DNA of 64,000 bases from an uncultured Pirellula sp. (GTDB lineage Bacteria; Planctomycetota; Planctomycetia; Pirellulales; Pirellulaceae), in NCBI GenBank assembly GCA_903858115.1, contig CAIOHR010000306.1, forward strand, positions 1-64,000, given 5' to 3'. A program made the translations under genes and the position numbers. Position 1 is the first letter of the stretch, and every line of letters begins with the position of its first letter. Shown one piece after another: positions 54,067 to 63,404 of this stretch. A model generated the notes under the pieces. The model was given only the letters and a program-made list of their open reading frames with translations. It had not been told where the DNA came from and did not search any database.

Positions 54067-54932
54067 ACGATTGGCATGATGGGATGCGATGCGAGAACAA
54101 CCCACGAGTCCTTGCGCGTGCGGTTGGAATTTTGCTGCTCGGTTTGTTTTGGAGCGGCAATTTGCTGGCCGATGGATTTCAGTATCCATTGGCTGTAGGG
54201 GTGGACTCCAATCGAACGATCTATGTGGTGGATCGAGATTTGCCTGGGATTTGGAAAGTTCAAGACGGCAAGCCCTCGATTTACTTTCAAGGTTCCAAGA
54301 AGTTTCGCACACCTCTGAACGCTGTACGATGTCTGGCGTTTGACAGCAAAGGCGTTTTGTACGCAGGCGATTCTTCAACCCGTGAGGTTTATCGATTTGA
54401 CGAACCAGGCAAACCAGTGCCGTTGACGAAAGGGGAGATCGGAATTCCGATGGCATTAGCTTTCGATTCGGTGGGCAATTTGTTTGTTGCGGACACCGAG
54501 CGGCATGTCATTTTCAAAATTGCAAAAGCCGATGGTGCTGTGACCCAATGGGCAAAGGTCCAAGGGCCGCGAGGAATTGCAGTCGATTCCAAGGATCGCG
54601 TTTTGGTGATCTCAAACTCGAAGCAGCCGCTAGTTCGTTTTAATGCGGATGCAAAGCAAGAAGTCGTTATCGGAGAACCGATTTTCCAGTTTATCAATCA
54701 CATGGTGCTGGACGGGAGTGATAATGCTTATATATGTGACGGTTATGCCAAAACCATATGGAAAGCGGCACCGGATGGAAAGACGGAGAAGGTTTTTTCC
54801 GGTGAGCCATTGAAGCACCCAGTCGGAATCGCTCTCGACAAAGACCGGTTAATTATTGCCGATCCGCATTTGAAGCAAATTTTTTCCCTGCCGATAGAAG
54901 GGGAAAAAAAGCTCAAGCTTATTTCCCAATAG
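54063..54932 (+). CDS. Exported NHL/SMP-30-type beta-propeller protein
   Basis: About 289 residues. The GTG at 54063 overlaps the previous stop (GTGA) and is preferred to earlier frames. After a signal peptide (AVGILLLGLFWSGNLLAD), six or so NHL-like blades follow, e.g. FQYPLAVGVDSNRTIYVVDR, VRCLAFDSKGVLYAGD, IPMALAFDSVGNLFVADT, PRGIAVDSKDRVLVIS and HPVGIALDKDRLIIADP. Such propellers bind ligands or proteins, or act as lactonases; no metal triad could be confirmed. It lies inside the redox operon, 7 bp before the cytochrome gene. Confidence 0.85.
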   Translation: MNDWHDGMRCENNPRVLARAVGILLLGLFWSGNLLADGFQYPLAVGVDSNRTIYVVDRDLPGIWKVQDGKPSIYFQGSKKFRTPLNAVRCLAFDSKGVLYAGDSSTREVYRFDEPGKPVPLTKGEIGIPMALAFDSVGNLFVADTERHVIFKIAKADGAVTQWAKVQGPRGIAVDSKDRVLVISNSKQPLVRFNADAKQEVVIGEPIFQFINHMVLDGSDNAYICDGYAKTIWKAAPDGKTEKVFSGEPLKHPVGIALDKDRLIIADPHLKQIFSLPIEGEKKLKLISQ

Positions 54933-54939
54933 AGAAGTT

Positions 54940-57801
54940 ATGGCTGCAACAGAAGCAGTTTCGAAGAAACGTAAATATGCTCCAGCGATCGGCCCGAAGC
55001 TCAAGAAGCTTTTCTATGTCGTTTTAGCCATCCTGTCTTTGCTCGGAGCAAATTCACTTTATCTGGCGACGATTACGTTTTTAGAGTGGCAACGGGGCGA
55101 GTCCTATCAGAACCAGTTTTATATGGCTATGTTCCTTGGCCATATCGTGGTTGGGCTTATCTTCCTTGTCCCGTTTCTTTTGTTCGGTTTGATCCACTTG
55201 TTCACTTCGCGAAAGAGGAAGAACAAGCGTGCGATACGGGTTGGGTACGCCCTCTTTGCCATTAGTATTGTGGTGCTCGTGACCGGATTGCTATTGGTCA
55301 GAGTCGGTGACATTTTCGATCTGAAACAACCGACCACGCGATCGATTGTCTATTGGTTGCACGTATTGAGTCCAGTCGTTGCGATATGGCTGTATTGGTT
55401 GCATCGGTTGGTGGGTCAGAAGATCAAATGGAAGATCGGTGTCACCTACGGAGCCATCGCGGTGGCTTCGGTCGCGGTGATGGTTTCGATGCACACCCAG
55501 GATCCCCGCGAGTGGAACAAGACTGGATCGCCAGAAGGGGTTAAGTACTTTGAGCCTTCGCTGGCGAGGACAGCGAACGGCGCTTTTATCTCAGCCAGCG
55601 TACTCGATAATGATGAGTATTGTTTGTCATGTCACGAAGATGCGTACAAGAGTTGGAGTCACAGCGCTCACCATTTTAGCTCTTTCAATAACCCCGCTTA
55701 CTTGGTCAGCGTGCGGGAGACTCGCGAAGCGTCGATGAAGCGAGATGGAAATGTCAAAGCGTCTCGATGGTGCGCGGGTTGCCATGACCCCGTTCCATTC
55801 TTTAGCGGTGCGTTCGACGATCCGCGTTTTGATGATGTCAAACATCCAACCTCCCAAGCGGGCATCACATGCACGGTGTGCCATGCGATCACCAATATCA
55901 ACTCGACGCGTGGCAATGCAGACTTCACCATCGAGGAGCCATTGCACTATCCCTTTGCGACGAGCGAGAACCCGTTGTTGCAATGGGTCAATCATCAGTT
56001 GATCAAGGCCAAGCCAGCGTTTCACAAAAAGACCTTCCTCAAAGATTTTCACAAGACATCGGAGTTTTGCTCCGCGTGTCATAAGGTGCACCTACCTTAT
56101 GCGCTCAATCACTACAAAGATTTCTTGCGTGGACAAAACCATTACGATTCGTGGTTGTTGAGCGGCGTTTCTGGGCACGGTTCGCGAAGCTTTTACTATC
56201 CCGATCAAGCTCAAAAGGCGTGTGCAGGGTGTCATATGCCATTGGAGGAATCCAAAGACTTTGGAGCCAAACAGTTTGCAGGTCCGGATAGCAAGTTCTC
56301 GATTCACGATCATACTTTTGCGAGTGGAAACACAGGCTTACCCTTCCTAAGAGGCTTTTACGATGAAGTGGAGGGGAAACACAAAAAGTTTCTCGAGGGA
56401 TCGTTGCGTGTAGACATCTTCGGCGTCAAGGAAGAAGGCAAAGTTGACGGAAAGCTCCTTGGCCCGATTCGACCTGTAGTTCCGACCTTGAAGCGAGGTG
56501 AAAATTATTTGTTGGAAGCGGTAGTTCGAACCCTAAAGGTAGGACACGAGTTTACTCAAGGGACCGTGGACTCGAACGAAGTGTGGCTTGAGGTCACGTT
56601 GACGAATGGAGACCGCGTCGTCGGAAAGAGTGGTGGCATGGACGCGCAAGGGGAAGTCGACAAACGATCCCACTTTGTGAACGTCTTCATGCTGAACAAA
56701 GACGGGGATCGCATCAATAGACGAAACGCCCAAGAAATCTTTACCCCACTTTACAACCATCAAATACCACCAGGAGCAGGACAAGTAGCTCATTATGCAT
56801 TCCGAGTTCCCGAGGAAATCGAAGGAACGCTAACGGCAACAGTGAAACTGCAGTATCGCAAATTCGATCATGGGTACATGGAGATCGTCCACAAAAGGCT
56901 TCGCGAAGCTCATGGAATTGTGGATCCAAACTTGGATGCAGGGATCAATGTTGCGAACTCCGGCCTGAAGGAAGATGGCACTTACTACAATAACCTGCCA
57001 GTCCTGACGTTGGCTTCTGATACTGTAACATTTCCGATCGAAAGCACTTCGGTAGAAGGCAAAGCGAGCGAACTACCTCCGCAAGAGTCGAAGATTCCAG
57101 AATGGCAACGATGGAATGATTATGGCATCGGACTCTTTTTGGAGGGCAAGGCTGAGTTGAAACAAGCGGAGCATGCATTCATGCAAGTAGAGCAATTGAA
57201 GCGATTCGATGGCCCATTGAATTTGGCACGTGTGTATTTGCGAGAAGGGCGCATCGATGAAGCGGCGGATGCAATTCAGCGAGCAGCATTGGCCACTGAG
57301 CCGAAAGCACCGGAATGGACACTCGCGTGGTTTAGCGGTCAGGTGAACCGAGAGCAAGGAAGGCTTGTCGAGGCGGAATCGAATTTCCGTGCCATTGTCG
57401 ATCAGTCCACCGAGGAGCGAACCAAACGTGGATTCGATTTTAGTCGTGACATCGAAGTGCTGAACGCGCTCGGTCGGACATTGTTCGATCGTAGTGAACA
57501 GATGCGACTCGATTCGCAAAAAGACGACCGAAAGAAATTGTTGGACGATGCGGCGAAGCAGTTTGAGCGGACACTCGCGATCGATTCCGAGAATGTAAAC
57601 GCTCATTACAATCTCGGGTTGATTTATGCTGAGATGGGTAAGTCCGAGCTTGAAAAGAAACACAAAGCGCTGCATCTGCGTTACAAACCAGATGACAACG
57701 CCCAGGGGCTCGCCGTTCGAAAGGCCCGCGAAAAGTATCCGGACGCGAACTTGGCCGCCGAGTCGCTGGTGATTTATCCACTCCAACAAGAATCTCCATA
57801 G
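54940..57801 (+). CDS. Membrane-anchored pentaheme cytochrome c with TPR tail
   Basis: A 953-residue fusion. The N-terminal 185 residues hold four membrane helices; two carry paired His (His68/His86 and His141/His155), which could bind b-type haems. The exported middle has five CxxCH motifs: 228-232, 278-282, 311-315, 377-381 and 428-432, along with extra His residues suited as distal ligands. After about residue 450, a beta-rich region (LRVDIFGVKEEGKVDG, VRTLKVGHEFTQGTVDSNEVWLEVTL) resembles cytochrome c554-like family C-termini, and from about 710 there are TPR repeats (LARVYLREGRIDEAADAI, HYNLGLIYAEMGKSE). It probably moves electrons between the membrane quinone pool and an extracytoplasmic partner. 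Third gene of the operon. Confidence 0.8.
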   Translation: MAATEAVSKKRKYAPAIGPKLKKLFYVVLAILSLLGANSLYLATITFLEWQRGESYQNQFYMAMFLGHIVVGLIFLVPFLLFGLIHLFTSRKRKNKRAIRVGYALFAISIVVLVTGLLLVRVGDIFDLKQPTTRSIVYWLHVLSPVVAIWLYWLHRLVGQKIKWKIGVTYGAIAVASVAVMVSMHTQDPREWNKTGSPEGVKYFEPSLARTANGAFISASVLDNDEYCLSCHEDAYKSWSHSAHHFSSFNNPAYLVSVRETREASMKRDGNVKASRWCAGCHDPVPFFSGAFDDPRFDDVKHPTSQAGITCTVCHAITNINSTRGNADFTIEEPLHYPFATSENPLLQWVNHQLIKAKPAFHKKTFLKDFHKTSEFCSACHKVHLPYALNHYKDFLRGQNHYDSWLLSGVSGHGSRSFYYPDQAQKACAGCHMPLEESKDFGAKQFAGPDSKFSIHDHTFASGNTGLPFLRGFYDEVEGKHKKFLEGSLRVDIFGVKEEGKVDGKLLGPIRPVVPTLKRGENYLLEAVVRTLKVGHEFTQGTVDSNEVWLEVTLTNGDRVVGKSGGMDAQGEVDKRSHFVNVFMLNKDGDRINRRNAQEIFTPLYNHQIPPGAGQVAHYAFRVPEEIEGTLTATVKLQYRKFDHGYMEIVHKRLREAHGIVDPNLDAGINVANSGLKEDGTYYNNLPVLTLASDTVTFPIESTSVEGKASELPPQESKIPEWQRWNDYGIGLFLEGKAELKQAEHAFMQVEQLKRFDGPLNLARVYLREGRIDEAADAIQRAALATEPKAPEWTLAWFSGQVNREQGRLVEAESNFRAIVDQSTEERTKRGFDFSRDIEVLNALGRTLFDRSEQMRLDSQKDDRKKLLDDAAKQFERTLAIDSENVNAHYNLGLIYAEMGKSELEKKHKALHLRYKPDDNAQGLAVRKAREKYPDANLAAESLVIYPLQQESP

Positions 57802-57805
57802 TACT

Positions 57806-59677
57806 ATGTCGGTGGCTGGCCAGGATCCTTTCAACGAAGAGCATGACGATGCTCCTGAACGGGACGACGACTCGGTGATCGGCCGCGCGTTTCTCGGATC
57901 GATCGCGATCTTCGCATGCCTCGGATTGATCCTCGGTACATCGTATTACTTTTTAAGGGGCACTAAGAAAGTGGAGATAGCGGTTGCTGAACCCATCTCA
58001 CTGCCCGAGCGTCGAGAGATGCCAACGGCAGTTGTGCCTACTGCGCAGTGGACCGATATCACCGATTCGGCCGGCATCCACTTTGTTCACAACAGTGGTG
58101 CTGCTGGTGAAAAACTATTGCCCGAGACGATGGGTGGTGGGTGTGCGTTTTTTGACTATGACGCAGATGGCGATCAGGATTTGTTGCTGGTGAACGCATG
58201 TGCTTGGCCCAACAACCGAGTAGCTAATGCTCCAGACACGACGCTCGCTCTCTTTCAAAACGATGGGACTGGCAAATTTACAGACGTGACGAAAGAGACG
58301 GGACTTGATTTATCCGTGTACGGCATGGGAGTCGCTTGCGGAGACTATGATGCCGATGGATATATCGATCTGTTCATTTCCTGTCTCGGAGAGGATCGTC
58401 TCTTTCACAACGAGAAAGGACGTTTTCGAGATGTTACGGAGCAATCGGGAGTTGGAGGAGATGCTAAAGCGTGGAGTGTTTCGAGCGGTTGGTTCGACTA
58501 TGACAACGATGGCGATTTAGACTTGCTCGTCTGTCATTATGTCGAATGGACTCGCGAGTTCGATTTAGCGCAAGAGTTTCGATTGTTGGGTGGCAAAGAG
58601 CGGGCTTATGGTGGCCCGCAACGTTTCGGTGGTTCCTTTCCATCGTTGTTTCGAAATAATGGAGGTGGTAAGTTTTCAGATGTTTCCAAAGAGGCAGGCT
58701 TCCAGGTGTTGAATCCTGCCACCTCGGTCCCGATGGGCAAGTCGCTGGGGCTCGTATTTGAAGACTTTGATAACGATGGATTTCTCGATTGTGTGATTGC
58801 AAACGATACCGTCCAGAACTTTTTGTTCCATAACCAGGGGAATGGTCAGTTTGAAGAAGTCGGAGCCATGGTTGGCGTGGCGTTCGATGCGACAGGCGCT
58901 GCACGTGGTGCGATGGGAATTGATGCGGCCGCGTTTCGAAACAATATGTCGGTCGGTATCGCGATCGGAAACTTTGCAAATGAGATGTCCGCGTTGTATG
59001 TATCGAAGGGCCGTAGTTTGCAATTTTACGATGAAGCGGTGGCCAATGGATTCGGACCAGCAACGCGACTGGAGCTGACGTTTGGCGTGTTGTTTATGGA
59101 TTTTGATTTGGATGGGCGACTTGATATTTTTCAATCGAATGGACATTTAGAAGAAGACATTGCCAAAGTGCAAGCGAGTCAACGATACGCACAGTCTCCG
59201 CAACTGTTTTGGAACGCTGGACCTGAGTTTACGACCGAGTTTGTGAAGTGCAGAGATGCAGAGACAGGTCCGGATCTTCAAAAACCGATGGTGGGACGAG
59301 GAGCGTCTTATGCAGACATCGACAATGATGGCGATTTGGATGTGATCGCCGTTGGATGTGGCCAGAAGCCAAGGTTGTTGCGAAACGATCAGAAGCTCCA
59401 GAACCACTGGATTCGTATCAAGCTCGTTGGAAAAGGATCCAATCGCGATGCGATCGGTGCGTTGGTTGAGATCCAAGTCGGTGAGAAAACGCAGAGTCGA
59501 CGAGTCAATCCTACGCGGAGTTATTTGTCGCAAGTGGAGTTGCCGGTAACCTTTGGATTGGGGATGTCGGACGAGATAGATCGGATGTTGATCCATTGGC
59601 CCAACGGCAAGAAGCAGACAATTTCGAAACCTCAAGTTGACCAACTCCTGGTCATCGAGCAACCAGAACTCCAATGA
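57806..59677 (+). CDS. Membrane-anchored CRTAC1-family protein (FG-GAP and ASPIC/UnbV)
   Basis: A 623-residue protein. One membrane helix (about 27-50) anchors it, the rest being outside. FG-GAP/VCBS repeats with DYDADGDQDLLLVN, DYDADGYIDLFISC, DYDNDGDLDLLVC, DFDNDGFLDCVIAND and DIDNDGDLDVIAVG form a propeller of the CRTAC1 type, followed by an ASPIC/UnbV domain (HWIRIKLVGKGSNRDAIGAL, SYLSQVELPVTFGLG, VDQLLVIEQ). It starts only 4 bp after the cytochrome stop. The family is widespread in Planctomycetota beside TPR and cytochrome genes; its function is unknown. Confidence 0.9.
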   Translation: MSVAGQDPFNEEHDDAPERDDDSVIGRAFLGSIAIFACLGLILGTSYYFLRGTKKVEIAVAEPISLPERREMPTAVVPTAQWTDITDSAGIHFVHNSGAAGEKLLPETMGGGCAFFDYDADGDQDLLLVNACAWPNNRVANAPDTTLALFQNDGTGKFTDVTKETGLDLSVYGMGVACGDYDADGYIDLFISCLGEDRLFHNEKGRFRDVTEQSGVGGDAKAWSVSSGWFDYDNDGDLDLLVCHYVEWTREFDLAQEFRLLGGKERAYGGPQRFGGSFPSLFRNNGGGKFSDVSKEAGFQVLNPATSVPMGKSLGLVFEDFDNDGFLDCVIANDTVQNFLFHNQGNGQFEEVGAMVGVAFDATGAARGAMGIDAAAFRNNMSVGIAIGNFANEMSALYVSKGRSLQFYDEAVANGFGPATRLELTFGVLFMDFDLDGRLDIFQSNGHLEEDIAKVQASQRYAQSPQLFWNAGPEFTTEFVKCRDAETGPDLQKPMVGRGASYADIDNDGDLDVIAVGCGQKPRLLRNDQKLQNHWIRIKLVGKGSNRDAIGALVEIQVGEKTQSRRVNPTRSYLSQVELPVTFGLGMSDEIDRMLIHWPNGKKQTISKPQVDQLLVIEQPELQ

Positions 59678-59679
59678 AA

Positions 59680-59702
59680 GTAGTGGATCGCTCCGTCGAT
59701 CC
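59680..59702 (+). repeat. REP element, GGATCG stem type, GTAGT head
   Basis: Head GTAGT, stem GGATCG, loop CTCCGT, stem CGATCC. It begins 3 bp after the stop of the redox operon, where it may also act as a transcript end or mRNA stabiliser. The following gap (59703-60025) shows no gene or other structure. Confidence 0.85.
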
Positions 59703-60025
59703 TTGGAACTCTGAAAATCCGTCGATCAGATCATAGCTCGCTTCAAATCAATTCAATATCAACCAGTCAGAAGATACCAACGGCATCACATCTATTAGCC
59801 CGTGGTTGAGTGAGGCACGAGCGACACCGGACCCAACGAAAAACATGGTTCGAATCGTGGAGGGATTTCAGCATTCGGTTGAAGACGGAAGATGGCATTC
59901 GGTCTCCTAAACATGATTTGAGTTTCTTAAGGCGACCGAATGGATTCTATGCCGCATAGCTCGATTTGCAAAATTCGTGAATCGGTCGCTTGGAAATCGA
60001 TTGCAATCAGCCATCGAAGGGCATT

Positions 60026-60124
60026 ATGTTATTGGCGTTGGTAGTTGTGGCATTGTTTACCACGACTATCGTCTATGAACAGACGTTCGCCGTAACGATT
60101 TTGCGTCCGTCTCCACCCGAATAA
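60026..60124 (+). CDS. Possible 32-residue membrane peptide
   Basis: ATG at 60026 with GAAGGG just upstream, then a hydrophobic stretch MLLALVVVALFTTTIVYEQ and a short Pro-rich end before TAA. It lies 15 bp ahead of the next gene. Too short for any assignment; it might be a leader peptide, a small membrane protein or chance. Confidence 0.25.
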   Translation: MLLALVVVALFTTTIVYEQTFAVTILRPSPPE

Positions 60125-60139
60125 CAAAAGAATACGAAG

Positions 60140-61137
60140 ATGTTGCAGATACTTTTTGTAGGGATTCTTCTAAGTCTTGGAATGTTCGGTGGAGAGCATG
60201 GAATTCCGGAAATTACGCATCATTTGTCGGCAAAAGATAGAAAGGATGCCTATTTGTCGCAAGCGAATATGCAACCAAGTTCCCGGAGCACTTTCTTTAG
60301 AATCATCGAAGCAAATCTTCTAAAAGACGATCAATCGCTGAAGCTGTTGGATACTTGCGGCCCAAGAATTGAGGATGCAAGAAAGAAGTTGTTGTATTCT
60401 TGCAATCAACAAACAGACGAAGATAGCAACCTGCCGCGTAGATCTGAGTTGTTTCGATTGAACGGCGTCGAAAAAGGAAAATACTATTTGGCTAGTGGCG
60501 ACGGAGCGAACGGTAGAGCTAAGACCATTGAGGCCGACAGAGATACGGGCCGCAGTGCATCGGGGGAACATGCAGGGGTTTGGGAGTAGAGCACATAGAG
60601 ATCGAACCATTTGGGTTGCCTATAGTCGATGCATTGGGCGCAAAGTCTAGGTACTCCGATATCGACTTTTTGACTGCTAGTTGGGCTACGAAATGGAAGC
60701 CTATATTTGAGAAATCCGATAGAGATATACTTTTTTCAACATGGATCCACAAAAACGGACGGACTTCTGCGGACTTACTGTTTGACGACGCGATGGGAGG
60801 GATGCCTGTAGTGCTTCGAATGTTTTCGCTTGATGCGTCCGGTAAGAGAACCAAGGACTATTACTCTGAAACCAGGACTGAGTGGAGAAAGATTGGTGAT
60901 CATTGGGTTCCCCAACGAATTGTTTCTCTAAGCAACGACAAAGGTTTTGATTCTGAATTCAAAGTAGAACTCGAGATTCTTCCGAGTTCGAAGCATGAAG
61001 ATTTGATCCGGAAAGTAGAGTGGGACGAGTTTTTTCAAAACGAAAAGAGCGATTGGTTCGGTGGGATCACAAAAAGTTACATGGAACTACGAGGCAGCAA
61101 CGTATTCAACTTAAAATCAGACTCAAAGAAGAAGTGA
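60140..61137 (+). pseudogene. Secreted-protein gene broken by a one-base frameshift
   Basis: Two frames make one exported protein. The first runs from ATG 60140 (signal peptide MLQILFVGILLSLGMFG) to GEHAGVWE and a TAG at 60587. The second continues VEHIEIEPFGLPIVDALG to the TGA at 61137. Adding one base near 60585 restores EHAGVWE-VEHIEIEPFG in a single frame. The product, about 330 residues, has TEWRKIGDHWVPQRI, a segment like one in the secreted protein at 3055-4044. Function unknown; a genuine pseudogene or a sequencing error are both possible. After it, 61138-61371 holds nothing recognisable. Confidence 0.65.
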
Positions 61138-61371
61138 TTTTGACTATGGGTCATAAGGTGCAATACTTAGGACTTGATCTGACATTCAGTGGGATACGGT
61201 GATGTAACGTGTGCGTTGTGTCTTCATGCATTGTGGTGTCGTCGCTTCGCTCCTCAACCACTGGCTAATCGATGCGAACCCTCCGTGTGAAAAGATCGGG
61301 TGACCATTTCAAATCGTTCTTTGTACTGGCAGGTTGAAAACCTGCCACGCGCATGACTTGTTCGATCCTTT

Positions 61372-62862
61372 CTACACTTGTTCCGGGACCACGAATGGAG
61401 CGCGGTATTCGCGTTTCAAGAATCGATTCGCTTGCTCCGATCCTTCTCCGACAAATCGCTCTGAAACAGGATCGATGAGAAGCATCTTGCTCAGTTTGAG
61501 ATTCGCTTGGTTGATGTCCATCGAATGAGCCTTGAGCAAGTCACTCATTTCGCCCAAGACGACGTTCCATTCCTTCATGTCGACGCTCTTCGCATCCGAT
61601 AGCGAGAACGCTTGACCACTTTGGAATGCGATGTTGGCCATGTTACACCAACCCGTCGAGTCATGCCCCACTTGGACATCGGTGTTAAGCATGGATGACT
61701 TTCGCGCGCGAACTGCTTCAATAAAGTTCAGTTGGTGCAGTTGGCCACCACTATTGCCTGAAAACTTCTTGATCAGTTTTCCTTCGTTGTCGTACGCTGC
61801 GCCGCGGCCTCGTTGCCCTTCGAATCGACCACCTTCACAATAAGCGATATAACCGCTGCCTGGGCCGGGGACTTCGGGGGATTTATCGCTCTTCGGATTG
61901 GCAGGAAGATTGGTCAATCCGATCACGACAGGAATCGAGCCTGTATCGAAATAGACAAAGTGCACATTCGGTGTTTCCCCTGCATCATTCCAAACGACGC
62001 GTCCACCGCCACCGAAGATGCGTTTCGGTAGAGCGACTTTATCGAGGAAGACATTGTTTCGCAAATCGTCGAGGACGTGAACGCCCCAATTCCCCATTTC
62101 ACCAGAGCCGGTGTTAAAGTCCCAGTGCCAATCGTAGTGGAATTTTTCACGCATGATCGGTCGCTCTTGCGCTGGTCCGAGCCATAGGTTGTAATCGATC
62201 TTTGGATCGATTGGCAACGGAGTGGTGCGCAATCCGATCGATTGACGGACGCCATAACGATTCACGCGTGCGGACAAGATTTTGCCCAGTGCTTTTTCTT
62301 CATGCAGAAACTTCTTGATCTCCGCTTGCATGGGGTCCGAGCGTTGTTGCGTTCCCACTTGGCAGATACGGTTGTATTTTCTTGCGGCCAGAATCGTTTG
62401 CTTTCCTTCCCATTGGCTATGGGAGAGAGGCTTCTCGACGTAGACATCTTTCCCAGCTTGCATGGCCCAAATGGCAGCGAGGCAATGCCAATGATTGCAG
62501 GCCGCCACGACGACTGCGTCGATATCTTTGTCATCGATGAGTTTTCGCAGATCCGCGTACTCTTTCCCGTCTGCGTTGTAAGTTTTCTTCGCGCTGGCAG
62601 TTTTGCTCGAGTCTGGATCGCAAAACGCAGTCATCTTGACGCCGGGCAACTTGGAGAAGGTGGACATATGTTCGCCCGCTCGCCCACCGCAGCCGATAAA
62701 TCCTAGTCGGATATCATCATTTGCCATGCCGTAAGAACTGCCAGACTGAATCGCCAATGCAGTGCTCGCGATAGCGGTTGACTTTACAAAGTTGCGACGA
62801 GTAAGTTTCAAGATTTGGTACCGTGAAAAAGTGGGAGGGATAGATGGGAGGACTATCGCCAT
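61372..62862 (-). CDS. Gfo/Idh/MocA family oxidoreductase, Tat-exported
   Basis: A 496-residue NAD(P)-dependent sugar or inositol dehydrogenase-like protein. LTRRNFVKSTAIASTALAIQ is a Tat signal; a TTG start shortly before it is possible instead of the ATG at 62862. The Rossmann loop is LGFIGCGGRAGEHM, and VYVEKPLSH carries the catalytic-region Lys of the family. The C-terminal alpha/beta domain has HYDWHWDFNTGSGEMGNWGVHVLDD, typical of the large planctomycete branch of these proteins. Tat export means it would fold with its cofactor before secretion. Substrate unknown. Divergent from the next gene. Confidence 0.9.
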   Translation of the reverse strand: MAIVLPSIPPTFSRYQILKLTRRNFVKSTAIASTALAIQSGSSYGMANDDIRLGFIGCGGRAGEHMSTFSKLPGVKMTAFCDPDSSKTASAKKTYNADGKEYADLRKLIDDKDIDAVVVAACNHWHCLAAIWAMQAGKDVYVEKPLSHSQWEGKQTILAARKYNRICQVGTQQRSDPMQAEIKKFLHEEKALGKILSARVNRYGVRQSIGLRTTPLPIDPKIDYNLWLGPAQERPIMREKFHYDWHWDFNTGSGEMGNWGVHVLDDLRNNVFLDKVALPKRIFGGGGRVVWNDAGETPNVHFVYFDTGSIPVVIGLTNLPANPKSDKSPEVPGPGSGYIAYCEGGRFEGQRGRGAAYDNEGKLIKKFSGNSGGQLHQLNFIEAVRARKSSMLNTDVQVGHDSTGWCNMANIAFQSGQAFSLSDAKSVDMKEWNVVLGEMSDLLKAHSMDINQANLKLSKMLLIDPVSERFVGEGSEQANRFLKREYRAPFVVPEQV

Positions 62863-62933
62863 ATTATAACTACAATCTTACACGCTTGGTAAATCGACAT
62901 TAACGGGACGGATCTTCCGCAGCAAGAATACGA

Positions 62934-63401
62934 ATGGATGACGAACTAGAAAAAACGACGTACCACGAGGCAGGACATTGCGTCATGGCCGTCCTGTGCG
63001 GCGCCGAAGTTGGGCGAGCGACGATAGCACCGGAGGAAGATGGATTTCATGGGATTGTCGAGATTTACTGGCCGAGCGGCTCCTCCATGGCAGACCAACT
63101 CTCCGTAGCGATGGCTGGTCCGGTAGCGGAAATGATTTTTTCCGGGGAACCGTATCACCCCGGTTTTGTGCCGGAATGGGCCCACGATTGGAAGCAAGCT
63201 TGGAAAATCTGCCGCCCCAGGACTCGCAATGATAGAGAGTGCCTCCAACTGCTAGAGCAGTCTGTTGCTAAAATCTATAAAACGTTCTCGACGGATCATT
63301 GGTGGGCCGCGATCGCTGCTGTTAGCGATCTCCTAGCGGCGCATGATGAAATCGAGCATGATGATATCGCTTACGAAGTTCACCATTGGATCAAAGGATA
63401 A
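62934..63401 (+). CDS. Stand-alone FtsH-like (M41) zinc metalloprotease domain
   Basis: A 155-residue protein with HEAGH (residues 11-15) and VAMAGPVAEMIFSGEP, the pattern of the M41 peptidase domain of FtsH, where HEAGH gives two zinc ligands and a later Asp the third. No AAA+ domain or membrane helix is present, so unlike FtsH it cannot unfold substrates by itself. It may be a soluble peptidase or depend on a partner. The next gene starts 3 bp after its stop, suggesting co-transcription. Confidence 0.75.
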   Translation: MDDELEKTTYHEAGHCVMAVLCGAEVGRATIAPEEDGFHGIVEIYWPSGSSMADQLSVAMAGPVAEMIFSGEPYHPGFVPEWAHDWKQAWKICRPRTRNDRECLQLLEQSVAKIYKTFSTDHWWAAIAAVSDLLAAHDEIEHDDIAYEVHHWIKG

Positions 63402-63404
63402 TCG

